DNA of 15,756 bases from EX4484-217-1 sp964496035. Lineage in GTDB: Archaea > Thermoproteota > Thermoprotei_A > EX4484-217-1. The stretch covers positions 1-15,756 of the forward strand of contig CAZBXI010000036.1 in assembly GCA_964496035.1 (NCBI GenBank), given 5' to 3'. Of the stretch, positions 1 to 8,365 are shown piece by piece. A program made the translations under genes and the position numbers. Numbering within the stretch: position 1 is the first letter of the stretch; each line of letters starts with the position of its first letter. Below the pieces are notes generated by a model that was not told the origin of the DNA, did no database searches, and saw nothing but the letters and a program-made list of their open reading frames with translations.

Positions 1-39
1 ATATTATACTAATGTAAACTACTTAGCTAAGGGATACAT

Positions 40-1384
40 ATGAGAGATATGCTTAAAGCTGTTTCCCCCTGTTATTGCAACTTTACTCATAATTCTAATC
101 GTAGTTGCATCATCAGTCATAGTTTACCTCTGGGTCAACGGATACACTGGGTCACTAACTTCAGCATCAACAGAGCAAACACTTAGAGAAGCAATAAAAA
201 TTGAAGCAATAAAAACCATTGAAACAGATGAAGGAACACTCATAATCCTATGGGTTAGAAACATAGGAGACACAACAGTAAAAGTAAATGCAGGATACTA
301 CGGAACAACCCAAGGTTACAAACAAGCAAACCTAGCATACGTATCATCCTCGCCACCAATATGGGGAGGAGACGTATGGACGTTCAATAGGGATACATAA
401 ACAATAGAAAAAACACATGACGGGCTAATATTTTACGAAGATTTCAGAGACGGATATAATGCAGACGAATGGGTGAAAATAAACACTTTAGAAGCATGGC
501 AAGGAGAAACTGGAAGCATAAACATCGACCCGGTTTATGGCTTAGTTCTAACAATAAGCAGACCCGGAACTTCGGGAACAGAAAAAATACGGTATTCGGT
601 TAGGAAACCCATTAAGTATAGGTGATGGTATATTTGTAGCAGAGTTTATTACAAGAAAACTAAGTGGTATTAACGACAATTACCTTGTTGAAACATACTT
701 TTCCCAATTTAGTACAACAGGTAATCCTCATTTCTTAGATCAATTTGCGGCAATGTACATTAATGGATGGTATCCTCCGATAACATATTCTACAGCAACA
801 ATAGAAAAAAGAGATCGTTATTATAACGAATGGGATTATGAAATAGCACGTTACCAAGTATGCGGTGAATGGATTGTCGTATTTTATTTAATGAAACTAT
901 TGACAGAGTGTTTGTGTATTATAATGGTTCCTATGTTAATTACCTGCAATGGTTCTCTGAAGGCATGTATGAAAATCCCTACATATACCTAGATATTGGG
1001 ATATGGAGTGGAGAATCAGGTACTTTTAGCGTTTGTTTTCCTTGGATAAAAATATACGATGACCCTGCCTTTACTGTTAACAATCTAAATGAGGGATGGA
1101 GAGTTTTACTTGTGAACAACAGCAACATCTTAGGTGATGAGACAGTTTCTGTAGGCGGTGATAGTGTTTCATTTGATAGATTTGACGACGATATTGTTTA
1201 TCCTTTAGATGCCCATATTGTTGTTATTCCTACCGCTGATGATGCTTCTGAGATAGGCTACGTTATTAGACCCGGTGAAGTAAGATCTGTAGCATTGTTT
1301 ATTACTGAGCCTCTTCCCGGAAGCTTTAGTGTTAAGGTTGTTACTGAGAATGGTGTAGAAGCAGTTTTTAACGTTAGAAGATGA
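40..1384 (+). pseudogene. Disrupted type IV pilin-like protein with a lectin-like (LamG/concanavalin) domain
   Basis: The pieces join into one protein if breaks are repaired. Translation from ATG 40 gives a short basic leader followed by SPVIATLLIILIVV, the class III signal/pilin helix of archaeal Pilin_N proteins, provided one C of the C5 run near 66-70 is dropped. That frame runs to an in-frame TAA at 398-400, continues in the same frame to about 580, moves one frame at the A6 run 582-587, and moves again near 870-880 (ATT/TGT). The last frame ends at TGA 1382-1384. The middle (about 420-1060) looks like an extracellular jelly-roll domain (FYEDFRDG near its start, FNETIDRVFVYYNG and PWIKIYD near its end). 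The final 100 residues resemble those of the intact paralogue at 3544-4362 (PGEV... FKVV..GVEA pattern). Expected location is the outer face of the membrane or a pilus. Genuine decay is the likelier reading, since long genes to the right are unbroken; homopolymer sequencing error is the alternative. Confidence 0.75.
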
Positions 1385-1419
1385 ATCGGAATTAAGTTAT
1401 TTATCTCTCACTTAACCCT

Positions 1420-1542
1420 TTAATTACTCTTAGTATTTTCTTCAAGTACTTGCCTATTCCTACTGTTTTCCCCTACTATGGTTTCTCTTAGCTTCTTTAA
1501 TTCAGTAACGATGGTATTTATGTCCTTTTTTGTTGCCCCCAT
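1420..1542 (-). other. Possible small basic helical ORF, maybe frameshifted
   Basis: The 208-base stretch 1385-1592 holds no large gene. On the minus strand an ATG at 1542 opens a 40-codon frame (MGATKKDINTIVTELKKLRE...) ending at 1420. If one base of the G4 run (plus-strand C4 at about 1467-1470) is removed, the frame continues instead as a more protein-like tail (GIGKYLKKILRVIKG) and stops about nine bases further on. The predicted peptide would be about 46 residues, amphipathic and Lys/Leu-rich. I recognise no family. It could be a decayed gene fragment or chance. The same indel type seen in the neighbouring pseudogene is the only reason it is listed. Confidence 0.25.
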
Positions 1543-1592
1543 ATATTTACATTTATTTTGTATAATTCACAATTTCAGTTTGGTGTTAGAGG

Positions 1593-2831
1593 GTGAAGGG
1601 TAAGTGTGTTTTTGTTGGTTTAGCTTCTCCTTTGCATAGGCCTGAGGTTGTTGATGCTATTTTGAAGAAGTACTATGGTTTGGTTAGTGATGTTGTTGAT
1701 GAGTTTTTGGGCAAAGTTACTTCTGTTGAGGATATTAGAAAAGTGGATGTCGGTGGTGTTGCTTGTTTTGTTTGTGTTGTTTTAACTGGTGGCACTGAGT
1801 ATTTGGTTTTAGAGGTTGCTCGTAGGGGTGTTCCTTTAGCTCTTATTGCTCACGATACTCAGAATAGTTTAGCTGCCGTCCTAGAAGCTAAGGCTAGGCT
1901 TGACTATGAGGGATTGTATGCTGAGCTTTTCACTGAAAAGAATATGGAATATCTTAGGGATTTTGTTAAGGCTACTAAAGCTGTTTATAAGGTTAGGGGT
2001 TCTAGGCTTTTGCTTGTAGGTGAGCCTTCTCCGTGGCTTATTTACAGTAGTTTAGGTATTGAGGAGCTTAAGAAACTGCTAGGTTTATCCATAGATGTTG
2101 TTTCCGTAGAAGAGCTTGTTAGGGAATATCATAAGGTAACCGATGGCGATGTTGAAAAGGAGCTTTTAAAACTGAAGGATGTTGAGATTCTTGAGCCTAG
2201 CAGGGAAGATGTTGTGAATTCTGTTAAGCTTTATGTTGCTCTTAGAAACCTTGTTAGAAAATATTCTGCTGATTTCGTCTCTATAAGGTGTTTTGACCTT
2301 TTGGAACACAATATTACAGCATGCTTACCCCTTAGTATTCTCAGCGATGAAGGAATTATTGCCGGGTGTGAAGGTGATGTTCCAGCCACTTTAACAATGG
2401 CTTTAATGTACCATATTTCAGGTAAACCTGTGTTTATGGGTAATGTTGTCTGGGTTGGAGAAGACAAGGTCTTCTTTGCTCACTGTACAACACCTACAAG
2501 GATCATGGCCAGGTTTAGGCTTAGATCACATTTCGAATCGGGATTAGGTGTTGCTGTTGAAGGATACCCTAGAGCTGGTGAAGAAGTTACTTTTGCTAGA
2601 ATAGATCCTGTTAAGGGAGTTTTAAGAGTAGGTGTTGGTAGGATAGTTAATTCATCACCTATAAGCGGGAATGTTTGTAGAACCCAAATACAGGTAAGAG
2701 TTCAAGGTAGTCCGTTTAAGCTTATTGAGGAACCTATAGGAAATCACTACGTATTAGCGCTAGGTAACGTTGTTGGCTGCTTAAAATACGTGGCTAAGCT
2801 ATTAAAATTACGCCTAGAAACAATAGGGTGA
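1593..2831 (+). CDS. FucI/AraA-type sugar isomerase-like protein (COG2407 family)
   Basis: A 412-residue protein starting at GTG 1593, preceded by an AGAGG stretch. It shows the layout of the L-fucose isomerase-like family: an N-terminal Rossmann-like half, then CEGDVPATLTMALMYHISGK (glutamate at residue 260, Asp262) and, about 35 residues later, an AHCT motif with His297. These acidic and histidine residues correspond to the metal/catalytic region of fucose and arabinose isomerases. The family interconverts aldoses and ketoses in the cytoplasm. Archaeal members are mostly uncharacterised, so the substrate cannot be assigned. The gene is followed closely by vapB, which has its own promoter. 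The lectin-like pilin pseudogene upstream and the GH114-type glycosidase downstream make a glycan-related role plausible but unproven. Confidence 0.75.
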   Translation: MKGKCVFVGLASPLHRPEVVDAILKKYYGLVSDVVDEFLGKVTSVEDIRKVDVGGVACFVCVVLTGGTEYLVLEVARRGVPLALIAHDTQNSLAAVLEAKARLDYEGLYAELFTEKNMEYLRDFVKATKAVYKVRGSRLLLVGEPSPWLIYSSLGIEELKKLLGLSIDVVSVEELVREYHKVTDGDVEKELLKLKDVEILEPSREDVVNSVKLYVALRNLVRKYSADFVSIRCFDLLEHNITACLPLSILSDEGIIAGCEGDVPATLTMALMYHISGKPVFMGNVVWVGEDKVFFAHCTTPTRIMARFRLRSHFESGLGVAVEGYPRAGEEVTFARIDPVKGVLRVGVGRIVNSSPISGNVCRTQIQVRVQGSPFKLIEEPIGNHYVLALGNVVGCLKYVAKLLKLRLETIG

Positions 2832-2841
2832 GAAGCAGAGG

Positions 2842-2849
2842 TTTTATAA
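2842..2849 (+). promoter_or_regulatory. TATA box for vapBC
   Basis: TTTATAAC lies just after the isomerase stop codon. A start of transcription about 26 bases downstream (around 2872) would place the leader immediately before the GGTGG sequence at 2875-2879 and the TTG at 2885. This supports an independent promoter for the toxin-antitoxin pair and favours TTG 2885 over the upstream in-frame ATG at 2828. Called from sequence pattern only. Confidence 0.5.
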
Positions 2850-2884
2850 CTACTGATATCATACTACTTACTCGGTGGTCATAT

Positions 2885-3115
2885 TTGAGTAGGTATGTGA
2901 CTGTTTCAGCTAAAGTACCTAGAGAGTTAAGAGAGGAAGCTGAGAGATTAGGCATAAGGATTTCTGAGTTTCTAAGGAAGGCTCTTGAAGAAGAAGTTAA
3001 GAAAAGGAAAATTGAAGTCTTAAAGGAAGAACTAAATACTATTTCTGCTATTCTCGATAAAATCGATGTGAATAGAATAGTGAAACATATTAGAGAAGAC
3101 CGTGAAGCAAGGTAA
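2885..3115 (+). CDS. vapB: VapB-type ribbon-helix-helix antitoxin
   Basis: From TTG 2885 this encodes 76 residues beginning MSRYVTVSAKVPRELREEAE, a typical short beta strand followed by the two helices of a CopG/VapB ribbon-helix-helix DNA-binding domain (IRISEFLRKALEEEV). A long charged helix follows, of the kind that wraps the partner toxin. An in-frame ATG at 2828 would add 19 residues, but that stretch lies over the TATA box and reads poorly as protein; a GGTGG motif stands 5 bases before TTG 2885. The stop is 7 bases before the vapC start at 3123. It should neutralise VapC and repress the shared promoter. Confidence 0.8.
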   Translation: MSRYVTVSAKVPRELREEAERLGIRISEFLRKALEEEVKKRKIEVLKEELNTISAILDKIDVNRIVKHIREDREAR

Positions 3116-3122
3116 GTTTGCT

Positions 3123-3524
3123 ATGGACGAAGGTATGCTGTTTGATGCTTCCTCTCTAATATATGCTATTAAGCTAAGGAAAGTGGAGGTACTGTATGGT
3201 AACTATGTCCAGTACTTAACAATATATGAGATTATTAACGCTCTATGGAAAGAAGTAGTTCTAACAAGAACAATACAAGCTGAAGAGGCGATAAAACTTT
3301 GTGAAACACTTAATAGAATACTAGATACCATGAAGACACTTAGTCCATTACCATATGTAAAGGAAATACTTTATACGTCTATTAAACTTAAGATAACAGC
3401 ATATGATGCATCGTACATAGTTCTCGCTAAGAAAAACAACTTAACATTAATAACCGAGGATGAAGTACTGAGAAGAAAAGCCAGAGAATATGTTAAATCT
3501 TTAAACTTAGGAGAAATAGTTTAG
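3123..3524 (+). CDS. vapC: VapC-type PIN-domain ribonuclease toxin
   Basis: A 133-residue PIN domain from ATG 3123, with an AAGGT ribosome-binding sequence at 3109-3113. A GTG at 3102 overlapping vapB is the alternative start, adding seven residues. The acidic residues of the metal-dependent nuclease site are all visible: Asp8 (LFDASSLIYA), Glu36 (TIYEIINAL), Asp95 (TAYDASYIVLA) and Asp113 (LITEDE). The family cleaves RNA, often tRNA or rRNA, and is held inactive by the VapB product encoded directly upstream. No truncation or missing catalytic residue is apparent, so the toxin looks functional. Confidence 0.88.
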   Translation: MDEGMLFDASSLIYAIKLRKVEVLYGNYVQYLTIYEIINALWKEVVLTRTIQAEEAIKLCETLNRILDTMKTLSPLPYVKEILYTSIKLKITAYDASYIVLAKKNNLTLITEDEVLRRKAREYVKSLNLGEIV

Positions 3525-3543
3525 AACTTAAGGAGTAAATACT

Positions 3544-4362
3544 TTAATTCTCAACGTAAACAGTGTAAACAATAAAAGCAGGCATTTCTTCTGATCTTAC
3601 AGGAACCCACCAAGTGCTGGTCTTGTCAGGGTAGGTGAATGGGCACCAAGCACTACAATGCCAAGGATTAGCTCCCATCTGTATCGGATGCGATCCTATC
3701 CTATTAAAAAGCTCTGCTCTAGCACCTTCTATTTCGATGTTTGATTTCGCATATATTTCAAACGTTATATTTAAGTATGAATTATAGGGTGACCGCCAAG
3801 AAACATACACCGCATATATGTCTTCACTTATTACCTTATTGTTTTCATCATTGCTCTCTGTTACTCTATGTATTGTTGATTTCCCTATTAGGTAGCTGTT
3901 TACCACATGTATTGCTGCTTCTACACCGTCCATCGACACTACTTTGAAAATATATTCTCCTGGTTCTACTATGTCGTTAATGTAGTAGGTTATTTCAGCT
4001 ACTTCTCTTGGTTTTAACTCTATTACGTCGTTTTCGAAAATTATTGTTGTTCCTGTTGCCACAGTATTTCCTGCTTTAACTGTGTAGAGTGAGGTGTTTG
4101 TTAGGTATGTTGTTGCATCTCCTATGTTTCTAACATATACTTTAATGGCATATGCGTAGTTTGGTTTCTCTTCGTCTGTTAGGAAGGATACTGCTTCAAG
4201 TTTTAGCATGGACATTTTCTGTAGCTCATTTGTGCTTGGAAGCGATGTGGCATATCCTGTTAACCAGAAATGCATTATTATTGACATTGTTGTAGTTATT
4301 GCTATAAGCAGTAACACAGCTATAACGGGTGATGCTGCTTTTAAGCTAAATGCTATCACCAT
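3544..4362 (-). CDS. Archaeal type IV pilin-like secreted protein (Pilin_N family)
   Basis: A 272-residue protein from ATG 4362. The N-terminus reads LKAASPVIAVLLLIAITTT: a short positive leader, an expected cleavage site before the SPVIA segment and a hydrophobic pilin helix. This is the archaeal Pilin_N pattern processed by the class III signal (prepilin) peptidase. Residues about 60-150 form a beta-rich domain (VYVRNIGDATTYL, LKPREVAEITYYI, PGEYIFKVV) like CARDB/immunoglobulin-type pilin headpieces. The C-terminal part after residue 165 is tryptophan-rich and unrecognised. It is paralogous to the disrupted pilin-like gene at 40-1384 in both the N-terminal helix and the PGEV/FKVV region. 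It is divergent from the GH114-type gene, 49 bases away; ATTAAAAAC near 4387 could serve as a TATA box for a nearly leaderless transcript. Confidence 0.78.
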   Translation of the reverse strand: MVIAFSLKAASPVIAVLLLIAITTTMSIIMHFWLTGYATSLPSTNELQKMSMLKLEAVSFLTDEEKPNYAYAIKVYVRNIGDATTYLTNTSLYTVKAGNTVATGTTIIFENDVIELKPREVAEITYYINDIVEPGEYIFKVVSMDGVEAAIHVVNSYLIGKSTIHRVTESNDENNKVISEDIYAVYVSWRSPYNSYLNITFEIYAKSNIEIEGARAELFNRIGSHPIQMGANPWHCSAWCPFTYPDKTSTWWVPVRSEEMPAFIVYTVYVEN

Positions 4363-4411
4363 TTCAGACTACATGATTATAGTTTTTAATGTTTTTAGTC
4401 ACTGAAATATT

Positions 4412-5416
4412 TTGAGGACATGGTGCTGGATATGCGTTGGAGAACAGTTTTTTCTTTCCCTATTTCTACTTGTAGTGGTCTTCTCATCAATAATGCTGGT
4501 TTATGGAGGGAACGGTATTGAGAGGATTAGTAGTTTCGTTGTGTATTATGGTGATAATAGGGTTGAAGAGTTAAGAATGTTTGATCTTGCTATATTGTCT
4601 CCTCTTCTTGAAGAGGAAATAGTTGAACTGAACAACTACGGTGTTATTACCATAGGTTACGTTAGCCTTACCACTGTTGGTGGTTGGGAGCCTTGGGCTA
4701 AGAATGTAAGTGATGACTTGGTTGTTGGGTCCTATGTTGAATGGAGGGAGAAAACAGTTAATGCTTGCGATTGTCGTTGGGAGGAAATATTGCTTGACCA
4801 GGCTATACCCTATATTCTTGGAAAGGGGTTTAAAGGGATCTTTTTAGACAATTTGGATATGGTTGATAATTATCCGTTTATGAAAAACTGCGTTAGAAAA
4901 ATCATTAGAGATATTAGGAGAAAGTATCCCAGCATTATTATTGTTGTTAATAGGGGTTTTGCTATCGTAGAAGACATCGCACCATATGTAGATGCTGTTC
5001 TTTTCGAAGATTTTGGTACATACTATGATTTTTCTAAAAAACAGTACCTTAAGTGGAGTGGTAGTGACTATGTGTGAATGATAAACGTAGCTGAAAAACT
5101 TAGAAAACTCAGTAGAAAATACGGGATAATAGTTTTAGCTTTAGAGTACGCTGACTTAAATAATAAAACCATGTTAAATGAGTATTGCGAATACGTTAGC
5201 AATTTAGCTTCAGAATACGGTTTCGTATCCTACGTCGGAAACATATACTTAGATGAAATAAACACGATGTATTTATCATTTATCAAGGACTATAGTGTTG
5301 AAGAGAGTGAAAGCGGGCAAAAAGTAGGTTACGTCAATAATGTCTACTTTCTAGTTCTCGCTACTGCCATAATATTCACCATGGTATTTATAGTGATATG
5401 GCTTAGGAAAAAGTAA
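4412..5416 (+). pseudogene. GH114/TM1410-type glycosidase split by an in-frame stop
   Basis: Two open frames, 4412-5077 and 5078-5416, lie in the same frame and are separated only by TGA 5075-5077. Together they make one TIM-barrel protein of the GH114 (endo-alpha-1,4-polygalactosaminidase/TM1410) type: SSFVVYYGDN strand, VITIGYVSLTTVG, the GIFLDNLDMVD acidic motif (Asp146, Asp149), VVNRGF and LFEDFGTYY. After the stop come the last barrel elements (IIVLALEYAD, FVSYVG). The product starts with a signal-like helix (LSLFLLVVVFSSIMLVYGG) and ends with a transmembrane helix and KK, so it would be anchored outside the cell. The only in-frame start is TTG 4412. Removing one T of the T6 run 4448-4453 connects instead to ATG 4432 with a GGTG site six bases upstream, suggesting a second lesion. 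The second half could be translated alone from ATG 5078 but would be half a barrel. Confidence 0.7.
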
Positions 5417-5491
5417 GGTACATAGCTTTACATAGTAGATTAGGAGAAATAAGGAGCTACTAAATACTATGTTTAAATAAGGGTTTAAGTA

Positions 5492-8258
5492 ATGGTGAAA
5501 GTGACTAAAGTTAACATTAACTATAATAAATGTGTTAGCTGCGGTTTTTGTGAAACAACTATTGCATGTGCTAATCCAGCTAACTGTGTTGGCTGTTTAG
5601 CTTGCTATTGGGGTTGTCCTTATGAAGCTAGGGAAATAGTTTACGTTAATGTGGATAAATATGTGAGAATCGAAGTTAACGGTGTAGAATATGAGGTTCC
5701 TGAAGGGATAACTGTTGCTAAGGCTCTTGAAATTATAGGTTTACCTCTTAATCCTCCAGGTTCTAAAAACCCTTCATTAGCCTGTGGAACAGGTGGTTGC
5801 TGGGCTTGCGCTATTTTAATCGATGGTGAATTTAGGAGAGCTTGTACTACACCTGTTCGGGAAGGACAAAAAATATCTTTGGATATTAAAGGGTATGTTC
5901 CAAGACGGATAGTTCATGGACCAGCACCCCACACTGTTGGAGGTAAGGCTACCCCATGGCGGGAGGTAGATTATTTACACTATGTTGAAGCAGCTATATG
6001 GCTTGCTGGATGTAATCTCAGATGCCTACAATGTATCCCGGAATTTGAAAAGGTTTTCGTTAGGATAAATGGTAAACCTACACTTATTACAATGGGTGAA
6101 TTATTTAACAGACTAACTAAGGAACGNNNNNNNNNNNNNNNNNNNNNNNNNNNNNNNNNNNNNNNNNNNNNNNNNNNNNNNNNNNNNNNNNNNNNNNNNN
6201 NNNNNNNNNNNNNNNNNNNNNNNNNNAGTAGAAGTTTTATCTTTTAATCCGAAAACGTTCAAAGTAGAATGGACCCCAGTTACTGGTCTCATTAGGCGAT
6301 ATTGTAAAGAGTATATACTGAAGATAACTACGAAAACTAATAGAGTAATTTTCGTAAGCCCTGATCACCTCATGGTAGTAATTTCGGAAAAAGGTCTTGA
6401 TGTGAAAAAGGTTTGTGAATTAAAGATAGGAGATATGCTTCTAGCACCTAAGAGAATACCGGCTACGAAAGTTAAAGAGGAACGTATTGAGATAGACCTT
6501 ATTGAGGAATTCTCCAATACTGGATTAGAGGATAGAATATGGGTAAGAGGTGTTAGGGATCTTATATTAAAACATGCTAAATTGTTATCGAAAAAAGAAG
6601 TTGGGAAAAGATTGTGGAAGAAAGTGTTAACAGTGAAGAAGCTTGGAGAAAAACTAGGGGGAGATGCATGGTACTGGTATAAGATGGATAGAATGCCATT
6701 AAAGGCATACTTAAAGCTTGAACACGATAAGAGCTATCGAAGAAAAGTAATGGTAGGGGTTAAATTTAACAAGACTGGTTGGATACCAGCTATAATCCCC
6801 GTAAATAAAGACTTTCTAAGATTTCTAGGTTACTACTTATCTGAAGGCTGCACTAACGATGAATGTGCTAGAATATCGTTTAGCATTAATGAAAAAGACC
6901 TAGCCGAGGAAGTATCTGGAATCGTAGAAAGACTGTTTAAACTTAAGCCTAAAATCTATGTTCAGAAGTGGAAGGGAAAGGATAACGTCCTTGTTGTTAG
7001 CGTTTATAGTAAAGCTCTGGTTCTATTTCTAACTAAAGTACTCAATATAGGAACCAACTCATACAATAAAAGGGTTCCTGATATAGTATACTCATTACCT
7101 TCCGAACTAGTCAGAGAACTCATTGACGCATATTTTATGGGCGATGGCTCCCTACACTGGAGTAGTAGAAAAAGAAAGAAAACTATTTACGCACATGCCT
7201 GGACTTCAAGTAAGGAGTTAATGTACGGACTTGATATCTTACTACTAATGTGTAACGTAGCTACGAGGTTTGCTCACGTAAATTCAGGCCACATGATATT
7301 TGTTCAAGGAGGAAAGAACTTACTAACTTTCAGTAAGTTCTCTAGGTTGTTTAGAAGAAAGAACATATCTGTGAATTCCATATCCATTGGTTTAAGCTGT
7401 TCGGAGAAAATACCTGGTAATATACCGAAAAGTACTGCTAAGCTTCTTAAAAATGGAGATTTATATGCTGTAACTGTTAAGCAAATCGAAAAAGTACCTT
7501 ATGAGGGTTACTTATATGATTTCGAAGTTCAACACTGGAGCAGACCATATGGGAATTTTATGCATGGCCTCTCCGTTTTCACACATAACTGCCAGAATTT
7601 TGAAGTTACATATGATGGGAGAAGCAGAGCTTTAACGCCTGAAGAAGCTGCTAAGGAAATTGTCTTGTGCCATAGAGAATATGGTACTAAAGGTATTGCT
7701 GTTAGTGGCGGTGAACCAACTTTAAATAGAGACTGGCTCATCATGTTCTTTAAGGAGGTTACTAGGAGAGTTCATGAAAGAGTTAGAAGACATCTCGACA
7801 GTAATGGTACGTTACTTACACCAGACTACATCGATGAACTTGTTGAAGCAGGTTGTAATAATATTGGTGTTGAACCTAAATGCGTTAGTGTTGAAACGTA
7901 TATGAAAATAACAGGGCTTAAGGATAGAAGTTTAGCCGAAAAATATCTTGATACAGCATGGAAAGCTATTGAGTACTTAAATGAGAATTACCTTGATAAA
8001 GTGTATATTGGAATAGGCCTTGTTTACAATAAGGAATTAGTAACATTGGATGAAATAGCTAAGGCTGGGGAGAAAATAGCATCCATAAACCCCCATCTCC
8101 AAGTAACTGTTTTAGATTATTTTCCAGCGTTTAGAAGAAGAACTTTGAAAAGACCCTCACCTACAGAAATGATTAAGGTAAAAAAGATTTTAGAAGATGC
8201 CGGGTTAAAGACTGTTATTGTCCAGACATCCATAGGCCATATAGGGCCAGGTAAGTAG
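5492..8258 (+). CDS. Ferredoxin-[2Fe-2S]-radical SAM fusion protein, intein-containing precursor
   Basis: The precursor starts at ATG 5492. Residues 14-42 hold CxxCxxCx5C and CxxCxxCxxxCP, a 2x[4Fe-4S] ferredoxin module. Residues 58-125 are a [2Fe-2S] domain with Cys98, 103, 106 and 118 (C-x4-C-x2-C-x11-C, ACTTPV), as in Fer2_4 or molybdenum-hydroxylase small subunits. The radical SAM motif begins at Cys174 and Cys178; its third cysteine is supplied by the C-extein after splicing (Cys181), followed by VSGGEPT (residues 218-224) and a COG1180/PflA-like barrel ending SIGHIGPGK. The spliced protein would be 402 residues (180 + 222). The frame changes by one across the N gap only because the gap length is nominal: the true gap must be a multiple of three bases. 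It probably generates a 5'-deoxyadenosyl radical, with the ferredoxin modules feeding electrons; substrate unknown. GTG 5501 is an alternative start. Confidence 0.85.
6032..7589 (+). mobile_element. Intein with LAGLIDADG homing endonuclease in the radical SAM gene
   Basis: The intein begins at Cys (TGT 6032, CIPEFEKVFVRINGKP, block A) and ends at His-Asn (CAT AAC, 7584-7589) before extein Cys (TGC 7590). Block B is visible at about 6355-6380 as VSPDHLMVV, with Ser in place of the usual Thr but the histidine kept. Block F/G is YEGYLYDFEVQHW...VFTHN-C. Between them are two DOD endonuclease motifs, FLGYYLSEG (about 6826-6852) and LIDAYFMGDGS (about 7120-7152), with the acidic residues Glu and Asp present, so the endonuclease looks intact. 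The sequenced part is 486 codons plus an unknown gap. Splicing residues Cys1, block B His, terminal Asn and Cys+1 are all present, so splicing looks possible. Codons are richer in A-ending choices than in the exteins, consistent with separate acquisition. Confidence 0.9.
6127..6226. other. Assembly gap of 100 N
   Basis: Exactly 100 N, the conventional placeholder for a scaffold gap of unknown length, lies inside the intein between splicing block A and block B. The flanking coding frames are offset by one base relative to a 100-base gap, which shows the true missing length is a multiple of three. The missing part should encode the middle of the N-terminal splicing domain. Confidence 0.97.
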
Positions 8259-8365
8259 ACGCAGGTTTATGGGTTAAGTTTAACTATGACCATGTGATTA
8301 GATTATGCATTAGTACATAGGGTTTAGGGTGGAGTATAACGGAGCAAGAGTACCTAGAATTACTG

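Noticed and set aside
1133..1180. Second possible C/D box RNA (GTGATGA ... GTGATAG) within the pseudogene
   Set aside because: It lies in the coding frame, the D-type boxes are missing or badly spaced, and no TATA box precedes it.
3741..4405. Plus-strand open frames of 65-68 residues opposite the pilin-like gene
   Set aside because: They are antisense to a continuous protein with a clear pilin signal and paralogue; no independent support.
398..5077. Recoded stop codons (TAA at 398, TGA at 5075) read as amino acids
   Set aside because: TAA and TGA both end intact genes in this window (for example the isomerase ends with TGA and the CBS protein with TAA), there is no selenocysteine-type motif context, and frameshifts occur in the same genes.
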